64,000 bases of DNA from positions 16,616,001 to 16,680,000 of the forward strand of contig CP075492.1 of assembly GCA_021613535.1 (NCBI GenBank), written 5' to 3'. Source of the stretch: Adineta vaga. Taxonomy: Eukaryota > Rotifera. Numbering within the stretch: the stretch's first letter is position 1; the number at the start of each line of letters is the position of its first letter. Shown in pieces: positions 10,642 to 23,207 of this stretch. The notes below the pieces were generated by a model. That model was not told the origin of the DNA. It saw nothing but the letters and a program-made list of their open reading frames with translations, and ran no database searches. Position numbers and translations under genes: made by a program.

Positions 10642-11821
10642 ATGATGTAAATGTGGATTTTGATATTGAATCAAGATGAATATTAATAGGATAAGTTGAT
10701 TTGATGAAAAGACTTTGAAAACGTTGGTTGAGATTTTAAAAGATCTGGTAGCATTGCAAATGATCGAAATATTCGAATAGATCATAGAATATTTCATCTG
10801 TAAGATCTGCAATCTTCAGCATCTTTGGAAAATGTATGTATGGAATTTAAAGAATACACACAATCTTTTTTTTATTCTGTCGACAGCAGAGCTCGTGATC
10901 GAATGAAATAGGAAGAAGAAAAAGGAAATCAAGAATCTATGCCCTGCCATATTGAGATAATAAATTTCAGATGGATCGTATGATTGCATACATTCATCAT
11001 CAATCTTAAAACGAAAAGGAAAGAAAACTTAAGATTAGTTTAGAAAAATTGTTATTTCCTTGTTTAACCGTTCATGAAAACTATGAATTGACACTGAATG
11101 CAAATTTCTAGTGTGAGTGACTAGTACTGTTTGATAATAAATGAGACTAAAAACTAGCTTCGAGCTGAAATTCGTTAGAGGAAAATGAGTATACTTAAAA
11201 GAAAATATGGTTTGAATTTGTGCATGACAACATTTCCTGTTTCTTTTTTTCTAGAGTATAACGTACTGAACAATTGTCATATAACTATCTATACCCGATA
11301 ACAGTGTGTTTGTTTGTTTTTCTTCGATATATTCTCATTTATTTGAATCTTTTTGTTTATTTTCAGTTGTTATGTAGATCTCGTTTGAAAGTAGATTATG
11401 AAGTGAAGGAACTATGTATTACAGATAAAGCAACATCGAATTTTATTTAACTACAACTTTTTCTCTTCAACTAAAAGAAGGATCATATAAAAAATAGTTT
11501 CTGTGTTTGTGACAGGGTCAAAAAAGCATTCTCCTTAAAACGACCTTAAAAATTGAAAATCGAGAGTATGGTGGAGATAGTTAGAGGGTAAATATAAATG
11601 ATCATCTAACAAGAAAATGTTGTGCTATCTATCACAACTGCTTGCAGTCATACATGTAACTCCGTTCCTCGAGCTATTAGGAGTGGCGGACCATAGAGAC
11701 GACAACAACCAACTGTAATACAAACAACACCACATTTATTTTAAAAGATTTCAATACATATAATATGATAATATAATGAGATGAGGGTTATTTATCTGTT
11801 ACTGAAATAAAAATTATTTAG

Positions 11822-12793
11822 TTAATGTTGTAGACAACGACACATATTGCGCAAAACACGTTTTAGTTCTGAACGAAAAGTTTTTGATACCAACATATGT
11901 GTATAACAACTAATACCATTCTCGATAAAATATACGAAAGATATTAATAAAACACTATATTGTTCAATCAGTTGTTGTTCTATGCTTTTTTTATTAAGAT
12001 ATGTAATTTCTTGATAGATGTAGTATATTGTAATTGGAAATTTGAACAGAATATAACTGATAAGATCCACAAGTAACATACGAATCATTTGTCGATCTCT
12101 TCTTTGAAGTATTTGTGGTCTACCAATCACACCAACATTTAGATTAGTCGTGCCTGTATGGAACGTTGCAAGACGAATTCTACGAATATTTTTCACTGTC
12201 CAACATCCAAAAGTCAACATGAGAACAGGTGGAAGCAGGCCATTGATAAAAAGTGAATAATAAGAGACAAATGTTGTATATGCACCTGGTTGATGATAGC
12301 AAATAAAATAATCAGGTCCATATTGAAGAATTTGTACATAAATTAATGCATGAACATGGAAAATTGCCCAAAACAAACATATAACAATGATAGTTGTTAT
12401 AATAAATCGACTTGTGCTAAGTTTTCTGGTTGATGCATTTGATGAAGTGATTAATGTTCGATCAATCGAGGCTAAAATGAGGCACGATGGTTCCCAACAT
12501 GCGAGAACGAACGTTATATAGTAACGAAATCGGCAGAAGCTCATGTTACTTATACTTATATTAATATTATAACCGTTTGCGAGCACTGTAAAAAGAATAG
12601 ATGCGTAGAAGTAAATAAGATTGACACTATTGAAAATGATTAAACATATTGTACATGGATTTTTTCGTAGAGTATTCTGCGTGAAGACCATTAGATTTAA
12701 TATGGCACCTATAGTACCAAGAGCTATGAGTATAGGACCACCATACTTAAATAGATTTTCTTGAAAATAGTAGAGAAATACTGATGTCGACAT
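11822..12793 (-). CDS. rhodopsin-type 7TM receptor (GPCR)
   Basis: The 323-aa single-exon protein has seven hydrophobic segments: about residues 17-40, 50-75, 90-112, 130-152, 175-198, 238-260 and 275-297. TM1 carries the family G-x-x-x-N pattern (GTIGAILNLMVF). At the end of TM3 the DRY motif is replaced by S-I-D-R-T. The short C-tail after TM7 has KTFRSELKRVLRN, typical of helix 8. A Cys near the top of TM3 (FCRFRYY) and one in extracellular loop 2 (FICYH) could form the usual disulphide. It should signal through G proteins at the plasma membrane; the ligand is unknown. It belongs to the same broad type as the gene at 50898-51900 but differs in having no intron. Confidence 0.8.
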   Translation of the reverse strand: MSTSVFLYYFQENLFKYGGPILIALGTIGAILNLMVFTQNTLRKNPCTICLIIFNSVNLIYFYASILFTVLANGYNINISISNMSFCRFRYYITFVLACWEPSCLILASIDRTLITSSNASTRKLSTSRFIITTIIVICLFWAIFHVHALIYVQILQYGPDYFICYHQPGAYTTFVSYYSLFINGLLPPVLMLTFGCWTVKNIRRIRLATFHTGTTNLNVGVIGRPQILQRRDRQMIRMLLVDLISYILFKFPITIYYIYQEITYLNKKSIEQQLIEQYSVLLISFVYFIENGISCYTHMLVSKTFRSELKRVLRNMCRCLQH

Positions 12794-13007
12794 TGATGTA
12801 ATTGAGCAAAGAAATTAAAATGAATGTGAAAGAAAAAGTATTTCAGTGACAGATAATTCTGACACTACACGGATAATAAAGTTAATAATTTTTGTGAATA
12901 TTAAAATGTAGAAAATAAAAGCTCATGTATTATTTAAATATATTTAATAAACTCACTCAATAAGCGAGATTAAAGAATAATTTGTATGATTTACTCATAT
13001 TGTTATT

Positions 13008-13365
13008 CTCAGACTAAGCTAAAAGGAATTTCTTTCATTCTACTTTTCTATGCTATTTGATTATACTTTGACAAAATGCCATAAAAACTAAATTTTCGGT
13101 AAGACTTGTTTTTCTTTTCGAAAACAATTATCATAAGTATTGCCGATTGAATTGTGGAGCTTTTGAAGCTGCATTTAGTGACATATTTTGCTTGCTAATA
13201 TAAAAGTATTAAGGCTTTGAAAATTGTACTGAACACTTGCTACGAAAATAAGTGATAGCAAAACAAGTTTTTACCGAGAATTCAGTTTTTATGACATTTG
13301 TCAAAGTATAATCAAATAGTATAGAAAAATAGAATGAAAGAAATGACCTTTTAATTTACTCTGAG
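13008..13365. mobile_element. foldback element / MITE with ~105-bp terminal inverted repeats
   Basis: The first ~105 bp (13008-13113) and the last ~105 bp (13262-13365) are inverted copies of one another with about 85-90% match by eye. Both ends begin CTCAGA on their own strand; a shared internal block is TATTTGATTATACTTTGACA. The middle ~150 bp is unique and non-coding. No transposase frame is present, and I could not find a clear target-site duplication. This is the structure of a non-autonomous DNA transposon, lying in the spacer between the GPCR and the STRA6-OTU gene. Confidence 0.7.
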
Positions 13366-13505
13366 GCAAATAAGACTATCGCGACATTAATTTTGGATTA
13401 CCCTAGGTAGTAATCAATTTTGATTGAAACGGAGAAAAAACTAATTTAAATTATTTAAAAAAAAATGACTTCATCAGAGAAATTATTGTAAGAAATCAAG
13501 TAAGA

Positions 13506-13560
13506 AAGGGTGTGGGTGAAGAAAAACACTTTTATCCTTACCCTATGGGCACATCCTTGA
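13506..13560. repeat. telomere-like inverted repeat, copy f
   Basis: AAGGGTGTGGGTGA (13506-13519) is matched by GCACATCCTTGA (13549-13560), with an inner CCTTACCC in the loop. It lies 98 bp beyond the 3' end of the STRA6-OTU gene. Confidence 0.6.
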
Positions 13561-13657
13561 AACATGCATACATAACTGTATTACTGTTTATTTTAAAAAT
13601 AATTATATTTCCGAGAAAAGACAATCCTTTTTTTTTGTTATCAAAAGAAAGTTATGA

Positions 13658-16600
13658 TCATGAAAAGAAAAGATTTTCCTGAGATACATTTGGTAAATTA
13701 TCATTAGTAGTGATGACACTGCTGTAATGGTTTCCATCATACCAAACATGTAACTGATTAGTAATATCATCAGAACCAGGAATTAACCAAGGTTGTTTGC
13801 CTTTTTCATGAATAATTATATTTTGATTTAAAACAGCTGCCGTACTAAGAATTATGGGATGATCAGCATAAGTTCCATTTTCTGTCATACGTTCAATATA
13901 ATCATCTACTGTTGGACCTATATCTTCATGAATGAATGGTGCGAAATAACGTCTATTTCTCATAAGATAATTTATTGCTTCAGAGCGGATATTTAAATGA
14001 TCATAACGTCTATTCAATTGATGAGAAATTGCACGAAAAAAACAGTTACCATCGCCTTGTATTTCAAACATTTTACAACCGATACCATTAAGTTGTTGGC
14101 GTATATCAGCTGACTCTAACTCATTCATTTTACGTTTTTCTTCGATTTCTTTCCAGTTTCGAAGGAGATATTCTTGTTCTCTATTTAAACCACGATTATT
14201 ATTAGTCGTTATCGGTGGAAAGTTCTGAGCGGTGTTAAACAAAATCGAATCTTGAATATTGTCGAATGATACTGAAGAACTGTCAGAAACTTCTTCACCA
14301 ATTTCTGAAGGCTGCTGGGTGACTTGTTCCTCGTCGTCAGAGGGTTTGGGTTCACGCTGATCAATCTCTGGTAAATCTAAACATTCATACGAAAAGAACA
14401 TTGATAGTTTGTAAAATATCACAAATATGAGCACTAGACAGTCAACGTCGAAATGTTCAGCTTAAACTCATATCAGAAATCTACCTTACCTATCCGTTCA
14501 TATTTTTTATGATATTCTTCATACACAAAATGCAAATACGCTAAATTTGCCCGATCTAAATTGACAATATTCTTCAATAAATTTACAAAAATTATTTCAT
14601 GAAATACCAATGTTTTCCAATGGATACTGAAAAAGACAATAATCAATACGATTTATGAATATGATATTGAATATTAAACCCATAATTAAACGAAAAAATG
14701 ATGATGCAATACCAATAAAACAATCTAAGAACAATTTACGTTAAATCTTACTTTCATATAGAAATGTCTTACTAGCAACTAGAATAAAATATTGTATAAC
14801 ATTAGCCAATTTATTCTTAAGATTATTGTTTCTGCCATGAGCAAGATCAATGAATCGACTACTGGATTTTGCCATAAGTGATTGTAATAGATATAGAATC
14901 AATATAGGCACGATGAGCTCTAATATCCATTTGAAAGAATGAGAAAAAAGCCAAATCATATGAAGTAAAATAGTAATAAGAATTATTAGATGAAACGTAA
15001 TAACAAAACCTCCAATTGTATATCGAATCAGATAACCAGGATACTGAGTCGATCTCGAACGCATTTGTTTTTCTTTTACTTTTTTTGCCATTTCTTTGCT
15101 TATTTCATCATCTTCTTTGTGATAGTTTTTAATATCTTCTCGATAAATTTTCATGCCAAAACATAATTGAATGGCATAGATCAATGCTGTTGCAACAATA
15201 CTAATACAAATCTCGCTATGAAATAAATTATCTCTAACATCTAAAGGAAAAATAGTTGAAATTTCCGATCAATGTATTTGCAAAACTAACCAATATTAAA
15301 CAATTGTTCAAGAATATTTATTATAAACAATATTGGACTCATCATTCTTGTTGTATATAGAAAGGTAAATGTACATGATAAATGATATAAAATGATAAAA
15401 TTGACTGTATATATAGAGATAACCATTGAAGTAAATGAGAAATCATCATCCCATTTATAAATTCTATCAAGAAATGATTGATTATCAATTGTTGATCGTG
15501 ATACTTGTATCGGTTTTGGATGAGACTGTTTCTCTATTTAAAAACGAAGAAAATTTCAATAATTTATAGAACAAATCTCAAATACTGACCGTAATCTTTT
15601 GGTTTTTTACCACATAAAGTAAATATAAGACGCATACCAAATTCTGCACCACTGTATGAAAGTAAAAACAAATGTGGTAAATTTGCAATTAATCCATAAG
15701 TAATAAACCGAGTACCAAGTTTCTAAAAGAAAAATTCCTTTGATTAGTAACGTTTGTTTTCTTGAATACGAAATCTATTACAATACGAAGTTGAATTTCA
15801 TCTTTCGCTGAAAAATTCTCAGAATGTGGTAAAAAATCAAGACAAAAACTTTGTCGAATAATTGTATATATTATGATGCCAATTATATAAATGAAAGTTA
15901 AAAATTGAGGTATAACATGTTGTAAACGTAATGAAAACAAGATTGGATAGTATCGGAATCTAAAATAATAAAAAATATAATCAATAAATTAATCGAAGAA
16001 TATTAATAGAGCCCAATAAGCATTGTAATCAATATTCGCTTGAGAAGTATAATTATTATTCCATCATTTGATGTTCCACTGATGGCAAGTAGAATTTCAT
16101 CAAAAAATATTAATATTTCAGATGTAAGAATACCAAAAATGGCAGCTATTTTATATCGATTAGTTTTATCAATTGGATTGGCAAGTGATGAAAGTCCTAT
16201 GATGTATTAATAAATCATTTTCTTATAATTTTTTTTCTTAAATACCAGATGCGGGTCTTTTCACCTTCAACGGAGTTAATGTTTCCGAAAGGGGAATATT
16301 TTCACCAGATGACTGAACTGTCTCATTACGGGATTGCTCCGTTAATAGAGGATCAGCCTCAGGGTTGTTACACTCTGTATTGGATGACGGACGACTCATC
16401 GATTGATGTTGTTTCGATGGCAAATTTTTAGGTGAGGAATGATTTTCTGTCGATTTTCGTTCACATACCAAGAAAACGACGGTAAAAATAATTGAAATAA
16501 TCAAGAAAATAAGATCGTTCCGTGGAAGTAAAGATTTACGTTCACATTTTTGAAACATTGATAACGCTTTGTCAATCAATGAATGAAGTTTTAATGAATC

Positions 16601-18055
16601 AATATCATGAGTAGGAAACGATTGATATTGAAAAGCAGCTGGAATTATAAGAAGTGGAAAGAAAAAAGTAAGAAACAAAATAATAACTCCAATTGAACGC
16701 TTTCTTCGTAATTTACTACAAACAAATCGATTTCTCATAGCTAGTTTTTGTATTGATTAAAGACTTACTCTTCCGGTGTTTTTTTATCATTTTTTTCATT
16801 TTTCTCAGTTGTTTGTGATTTACAACATCTAAACAAAGTAGAACAAGCACCACTGGGAAAGTGTAACATCTCGCGAGAAACTTTGGGATATAACTGAAAG
16901 AATGAAAGAATAATAATAAGAATTCCACCAATGATCATTTGTATCGCTTTCTGTGCCACTGTCAATCGATTAAATAAGCAATTTTTATGATATAAAAAGA
17001 GAAAAATCTATCGTACCTTTTTCACACAAAACACCATCGTACAGTGCTGAACAAGAACATTTGAAACCTTGAACAATATTACGACATTCACCATGTTTTC
17101 CACATATTACATTACCAAAACAAAAGTCAAGTACTAAATGTTAACAATAATTCTTTACTATTCGATTTTACAATACTGAAAACAACAAACCATATTGACA
17201 AACATATTCATAAGTTGAATTGAGATCAATATCATTCAATGAACAAATCAATTTATTCGAGATTTTATAAGTTGAAAATAAAAACACATGCGAATTATTA
17301 TTCAAAACATTCCATGCGAATTGATGACAAAGACCACGAATGTTATTGAATCGTTCGAAAATATCTTTTTCATTATCAGATGAATAAATATCTATGTTTT
17401 CTTCACTTTCATTTTTACCAACTCTATTCATGAGCTCGAATGACTTTCTTTCAGATGTAAATTTTACTCACGCTTCATACAACTTGTCTTCCATTATTTG
17501 CCATTCGTTATGTTCATTTGTGAGCATTGAATCAACAAATATCTTACCTAGAAATTTATACGAAAGTCGATAATATTTCATAGTAGTAATCTACTTATAC
17601 TTTTCAATAGTTGTGGATCAGTTTCAATCAATAATTCTGTTAGATTATACGTCATATATAAATGAGCAGCATAAGATAATTCAGCGACATGTCGAATACG
17701 CATCACGTGTGTATTATTACCATAAAGACGATAACATGTTCGATTGGCTTTATCAGCTATTGTGATCATAATTGAAGGATAATAACATGAACCACCAAAT
17801 TGTTTCCATCCTTTCAAACATCGAAATCGACTAACTACACGATCATTAGCATTTAGTTTTCATCTTTGTAAGTAACTTACCGATTTGTTGAGTTCGATTG
17901 AAGAATGATGGAAGCTTTTTAGCTTGTGAAAATATATCAACAAGATTCACATTTAAACTTTCAAGCACTGGAGCACCTTGATATTCGCTGACAACCAAAT
18001 ATGTGATGATAAGAAAGACAGATAAAAACAGATGAGACACATTTCGTTCAGCCAT
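13658..18055 (-). CDS. C-type lectin + EGF + STRA6-like multipass + OTU protease fusion
   Basis: Fifteen exons read on the minus strand: 18055-17881, 17834-17601, 17547-17472, 17423-17191, 17133-17017, 16958-16769, 16715-16246, 16196-16013, 15959-15782, 15722-15590, 15533-15291, 15240-14773, 14724-14608, 14555-14490, 14433-13658. Every junction keeps frame and the sum (3660 nt) encodes 1219 aa. Introns are 46-59 nt; all are GT-AG except 16012-15960, which starts GC. Domains: signal peptide (1-25); C-type-lectin-like region (59-240, CLKGWKQFGGSCYY to YEYVCQY); one EGF (about 245-278); about ten TM helices (285-940) resembling the retinol receptor STRA6 (RIYKWDDDF, FRYYPILF, NLDRANLAYLHF-like end); and an OTU deubiquitinase with D1089-G-N-C1092 and H1197-Y. 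An alternative last acceptor at 14377 is also in frame and drops 19 hydrophobic residues. Lectin and STRA6 assignments are by eye. Confidence 0.7.
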
Positions 18056-18502
18056 TTTATTAAATATCGCGACAATTTGATTGAAACACAAATTGATTAT
18101 TGATACAAATGATAAAAATAAAGTAATTTCTATAATTATTTGTGAAATATCGTAATTCCCTTTTTTTTTAAATTTAGTTTTACTCGATGAAAAAAACTTT
18201 AAAAAAAAACACTTCAATGTCGATCGTATTTTTCTCGTTCTGTCATAGTTTCGATGGATATTTACTTATGAAGCACAAAAAGAAAGAGCGCAAAGAAAAA
18301 CCGTCTGAGTGTCTGATGGTGTAAAAAGATATTTATTTTAGACGTCAATATTGCTGTATTGTGTGATATGTGACAAATGTCGTTGACATGTGTGGAAATT
18401 ATAGGATTGATTTTTAATATGCGTTTTACTATGCAGAACTTGTATATGATGAGCAATGAAAAGAAATCAAAAATGCATGTATGGGACAAGCTGGCACTTG
18501 AC

Positions 18503-18559
18503 GGTGGGTGTGGGTGACGGTGAGACTATATTCTCTTGACTTTCATCCACACCCTCAAG
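18503..18559. repeat. telomere-like inverted repeat, copy e
   Basis: GGTGGGTGTGGGTGA (18503-18517) faces CATCCACACCCTCAAG (18544-18559). The loop segment 18527-18540 recurs, inverted, in copy j at 34923-34936. Confidence 0.7.
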
Positions 18560-19088
18560 ATGATCTTTTTAAATCTGTTCCTGACATAACGGTTGCTGAT
18601 TAGAGTAGTTGTTGTCACTGTTCTATTCTTTGTTGATAAACAAACATTCAATATCATTATTGAAAGTTATTGTTGTATGACTTTACTAACTTCTATTACT
18701 CGTCACACCCTGTTTCAAACCTGACTTTTTCATAAATTATTTCTCTTTTCAGACTTTTCATTGAAGACGTAGGAAATACATTTGTTATTCTCTTCACTGT
18801 AAAATAATTTCTATTCTAAAGCAAATATTCGTATTTGTACTTTTACAGTTTAATCAAGATTAAATTTAACTTGTTATCTGAATTTCTAAAGTAAATTACA
18901 TAACAATGATGAAATCTGACGGTGTTCAATACATTGTCTTTAAACAGTATAGAATGCTTTTTCCAGGAAAAAAGTGCTATTAACTATATTAAATATCACG
19001 CACTGTCAACAAAATATAACTGAAAGTAATTCAAACATTGTTATTCATTCGAGAAGTTTCCATGAGCCACCTCCACCTCAACTTCTTC

Positions 19089-19097
19089 TATATAAAT
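19089..19097 (+). promoter_or_regulatory. TATA-like box
   Basis: TATATAAAT, 89 bp before the ATG at 19186, in the same arrangement as the boxes at 1524 and 37943. Confidence 0.35.
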
Positions 19098-19185
19098 GTT
19101 GTATTACTAATAGTAATTCTATCATATACAATAATTGATGAACAAGACTGTTATCAGTTGAAGATATTTTAGATATTTTTGTATA

Positions 19186-22100
19186 ATGGGATCATTATGT
19201 TTTCGAATGCGAGATGGTTTGATCAATTTAAATCTTTTTGAAAGTGGATTAACCGAAGCGAAAATTCTTCGACAAGAACGTTGGTCAACTCGTATTTATC
19301 TCGTTTTACTTATTATAGCTATTGTAATATTAGTTATTTATACGGCTTTTCAAATAGAAACAATTCATGTTACTATCAAATCACCTTCAATAGAAACATT
19401 TGAAAAACTTCAAATGAATTATGCAAATGTATTAAAATGTCCTTGTTCACAAATTGCTGTTAAATATGAACGTTTTACTCATATGCAACCGATCTATCAT
19501 CAGGTAATAAGGATCATATAGTAACAATTTAAAAAAAATCATTTAATAGGTATGTTCAAGTGTATTTATCAATGATGATTGGATTTCATCGACATTTCCA
19601 ACTGATATATTTAATTTATGGCCAATGGATGTTCGAAGAATTCTTAGTGCTCATGCACAATTTCTTCGGTCATTTTGTAAAAATGCTCAAAAAGGAATTG
19701 ATTATGCATTATCCAGTGTTCTTTCTGCATCATTAGTTAGTGCAGAAATTCTTTCTCGAGCTTTAGTACAATTACAAGTTAATATTCAATATGACTCTGT
19801 ACGATCAGCAGGTCAATGGCATTTATCTGTTTTAGTTAGTTCTCTTCGTCTTGTCATGACAGGTAGTCGTCTAATGAATGGTCTTAGTACAAATAGTTAT
19901 TTAACGATAACATCCAATGATTCTTTAACAGCAAATATTGGTATTAATATTTATCAATTAAATAGTTCGACAAGTCCTTGTTATTGTGTAACAATGGATA
20001 ATTGTGCAATGCCAGGTGCAATATATACAATTCCACGATTCCCAACATTTGGTTATTATAATTTAGAAAATCTTACAAATTATTCCATTCCAATTCAAGG
20101 TATTCAATCAGGTTGTTATCCTTTAGAAGGTGTTCTTAGTTCAACATTAGAATGTTATTATAATTTAACTTGTATTAAACTTCTTATATCAACTAATCAA
20201 TCATTTCAACCTTTATCAACAATATTACCAACTCGTTTTCTTCAATCAACAACTATTGAAACTCTTCTCAATGAATTACTCGTAGAAGAATGGTTAGTAA
20301 ATAGTTCTTATGAGAAGTATTTTAGTGAATGTGCTCCATTAACATGTGAATATTCATATAATCAACGAAATAATTTCTTAATTATTTTAACAACAATTAT
20401 TGCTTTAATTGGTGGTTTAAATACTGCATTAAGAATATTTATTCCGTCAATAATTCGACTAATTGATCAATTAATTGTACGAAATCAAGTTTCTCATCAA
20501 CGTCCTGTTGTTATTTGTTATGAAGAAACATCAAAAATGACTAAAATAAAAAAGAAATTTCTTTGGTTATGGTTAAAAATAAAAATGATTAATTTATTTG
20601 ATTCAGAATCAAATGATATTACAAAACAAAAATATGAACGTCATACAACTCGTTTATATATTTTCATAATTATAATTGCTTTCATAGCACTTCTTTGTTA
20701 TACTGTTATTACGGAAGAAACAATTGTTTATACAATTCGAAATCCATCGTTAGAAACTTATGAAAAACTTTATCAAATATATTCAAATACACTTCAATGT
20801 ATTTGTACTAAAATATCAATACCATATTCAAAAATTATTACTGTTCAAGCAAGTTATCATCAAGTATGTACAAGTTTATTTGTTGATCCAACATTTTTTT
20901 CACAATTAGCATATATAAGAAATGATATGTCTTATTATTCAGCTGATTTTATATTATTAAGTATTGAATATTTTCAATGGTTAACAACATTTTGTCGACT
21001 TTCTCAACTTGTTTTCTATAATCAATTATTAGCATTTCAAACAGATCTTTTTATTAATAATAAACTTCTTACTCGTGATACATTCGAAATTCAAGCAACA
21101 CAATTAGCTGATTTCTTTATAAATGATGTTCAACTTTATTTCGCTCGTGGTATTAAACAAATGCGTGAAATGTTCGGTATAACTCAACTTATATCAGCAA
21201 CATCAACTCTAACATATAAATTACCCATTAGACAAACAATATCTGGTAGTCAAATACAAGTTTTACCTCTTCAATTATTTTCAAATTGTTCATGTTTATC
21301 TAATCCAACATCATGTTCAGATAATGCAGCTTTCTATATATATAATTCACTAACTCAATCATTTGATATAGATTTTAAAATTGAAGGTATATATATTGCA
21401 TGTAGTTCAATGGAAACACTTTTTCAATCGAATCTTGCTTGTTGGTATTCATCAGATTGTTATCAAACGGTATGAAATTTAGAGAAAAAATGTAATAATA
21501 GAATTTATTTTTAGGTTATTAAATATTGGCAAAATCGAACTTATTCTCTTTCTGGATTACCAACTTTACTTAATAATTCAACACCTAGTCGATTTGAATC
21601 TTCAACATCATTATCAACTATTATTGAACATTTAATGGTTGATAATTGGTCGAAAAATATTTCATTTAATTCATATTATACAGAATGTATTCCTCAATAT
21701 TGTACGTATTCAATTACTCAACGAAGAAATATTCTTATCGTTATTACTATTTTAATTGGCCTTTTTGGTGGTTTAAATATTGTATTAAAACTAAGTATTC
21801 CATTAATAGTTCAATTAGGAAGTTGGTTTATTACACATCGGAAAGGTTAATATCAAAATAAAAGTCGTTTTTCTATTCACCCACATCCTCAATCCGACAG
21901 GAATTGTGCTAATAGCTTTTGATTTTTATATAGGATGTTTCAATCTATTTCGTTATAATATACGAGAATTACCTTCTAAATTTGTTCATTTAAATTTATT
22001 TTATCGTGAACAAAAATCATCTGAATTAACTCTTAAAAAAGAGTATCATTCTACACGATTATATATCATACTTTTATTCTTATCTATGTTAACATTACTT

Positions 22101-23207
22101 TTTTATAATACATTCATTCAATCAACAACAACAATAACAATTTTAAATCCAACACAATCTATTTATGAAGAATTTTTACAAAGAAAAGCTATATCATCAT
22201 TACAATGTCCATGTACTCATGTATCAATATCATATGGAACATTTCTTCAAGTAAATACAACATTACATGAAATATGTTCAAGTTCATTTATTGAACAAAA
22301 ATGGATTGAAAGTATATCGGCAAATGGTGATTGGACGAATTTAAGTCTAATTGATTTTTATGGACGTGGTGTACTTTATTTTCAAGGTCTTCAATCATTA
22401 TGTTCTTTCTTTCAAGAAAACATTACACATTATGTATCAGATTTTCTTTCTAGTACTTTGATTAGTGCACAAGTTTTATCTGAAATACAATTAATGACAC
22501 ACATTAATGATACAATTGAATATATAATAAGCTCAAGTAAATCAGATAAAAGATTTTTTTTTGGATTTGCAAAAGAATTAATGAATAGTAATCAATTAAT
22601 GACGATTTTTTCATCAAATTGGATTTATTCATCGATTAAATTTGATCCGAATTTAAATGGATTAGGAATTCCTTTACAACCTATTTCACATGGAAATTGT
22701 TCATGTTCTATATCGTCAAATTGTACTGAACCAGTTACTCATAATGGAGAAATAATTCCTGGTTTTGCTGTAGGTTGTGCACCTATTAATTCTCTTTTTC
22801 AATCATCTCTTATTTGTCTTTATAATCAAACATGTTTAAATCAAATTAATATTAATCAAATACCAATTACACCATTAATTGCACCTTTAAATAATAAATA
22901 TTCAATAAATCGAACAGTATCACAATTAGTTGATAATGTTTTTGATAAACAATGGTCAGTAGATACAAGTTATACTCACTATTTTAAACAATGTCAACCA
23001 GCAAGCTGTTCATATTCGTTCAATCCACGTAAAAATTTCTTGGAGATTATTGTCATTCTTCTAGGACTTTACGGAGGTTTAACAGTGGCTTTAAAAATAC
23101 TTTCACCGTATATTATTGCTTTTTTTCATTGGATCTTTTTTCGATATAAACAAGTCAATAATAATAACAACAACAACGTTCATCCAATGGATCATACTCG
23201 ATATTAA
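19186..23207 (+). CDS. membrane protein of three tandem two-TM modules
   Basis: Four exons (19186-19503, 19550-21469, 21515-21845, 21934-23207) join in frame to 1280 aa. The protein is one ~420-residue module repeated three times. Each module has a short basic segment, a TM helix (for example YLVLLIIAIVILVIYTAF), a P-S/T-x-E-x-[FY]-E motif, a C-x-C pair followed by HQVC or HEIC, a long N-glycosylated ectodomain, a C-x-P-x-x-C-x-Y motif, then a TM helix with G-G-L (IGGLNTAL, FGGLNIVL, YGGLTVAL). This gives six TMs with all loops outside. The two-TM layout with Cys-rich ectodomain and a Gly-rich second TM recalls ENaC/degenerin or P2X subunits, but I see none of their signature motifs. A tandem trimer in one chain would be consistent with a channel; that is speculation. 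The third intron is longer (88 nt) and contains a telomere-like arm. Confidence 0.7.
21878..21893. repeat. single telomere-like arm inside an intron, copy g
   Basis: CACCCACATCCTCAAT lies within the 88-nt third intron of the three-module gene, whose other introns are 45-46 nt. Only one arm is present. Confidence 0.5.

Larger units (their letters stand above)
9539..11821. other. long spacer, 2.3 kb, no supported gene
   Basis: Mostly AT-rich. It holds two telomere-like repeat copies (10027-10082, 10602-10641) and a block at about 10060-10560 that is visibly richer in G+C than its surroundings. Frames at 10057-10413 (-) and 10585-10812 (-) lack recognisable domains and run through the repeats, so they are not called. 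Confidence 0.5.
18056..19185. other. spacer between divergent genes
   Basis: A 1.1-kb AT-rich region between the divergent STRA6-OTU and three-module genes, so it must hold both promoters. It contains repeat copy e and a TATA box. The frame at 18262-18489 (-) is low-complexity and not called. Confidence 0.5.

Noticed and set aside
16741-16768. 28-nt intron (GTAAGT...ACTAG) in the STRA6-OTU gene
   Set aside because: Too short and puts the next exon out of frame; the acceptor at 16716 gives 53 nt and restores frame.
18262-18489. 75-codon minus-strand ORF
   Set aside because: Composition is that of AT-rich spacer; sits between divergent promoters without domain.
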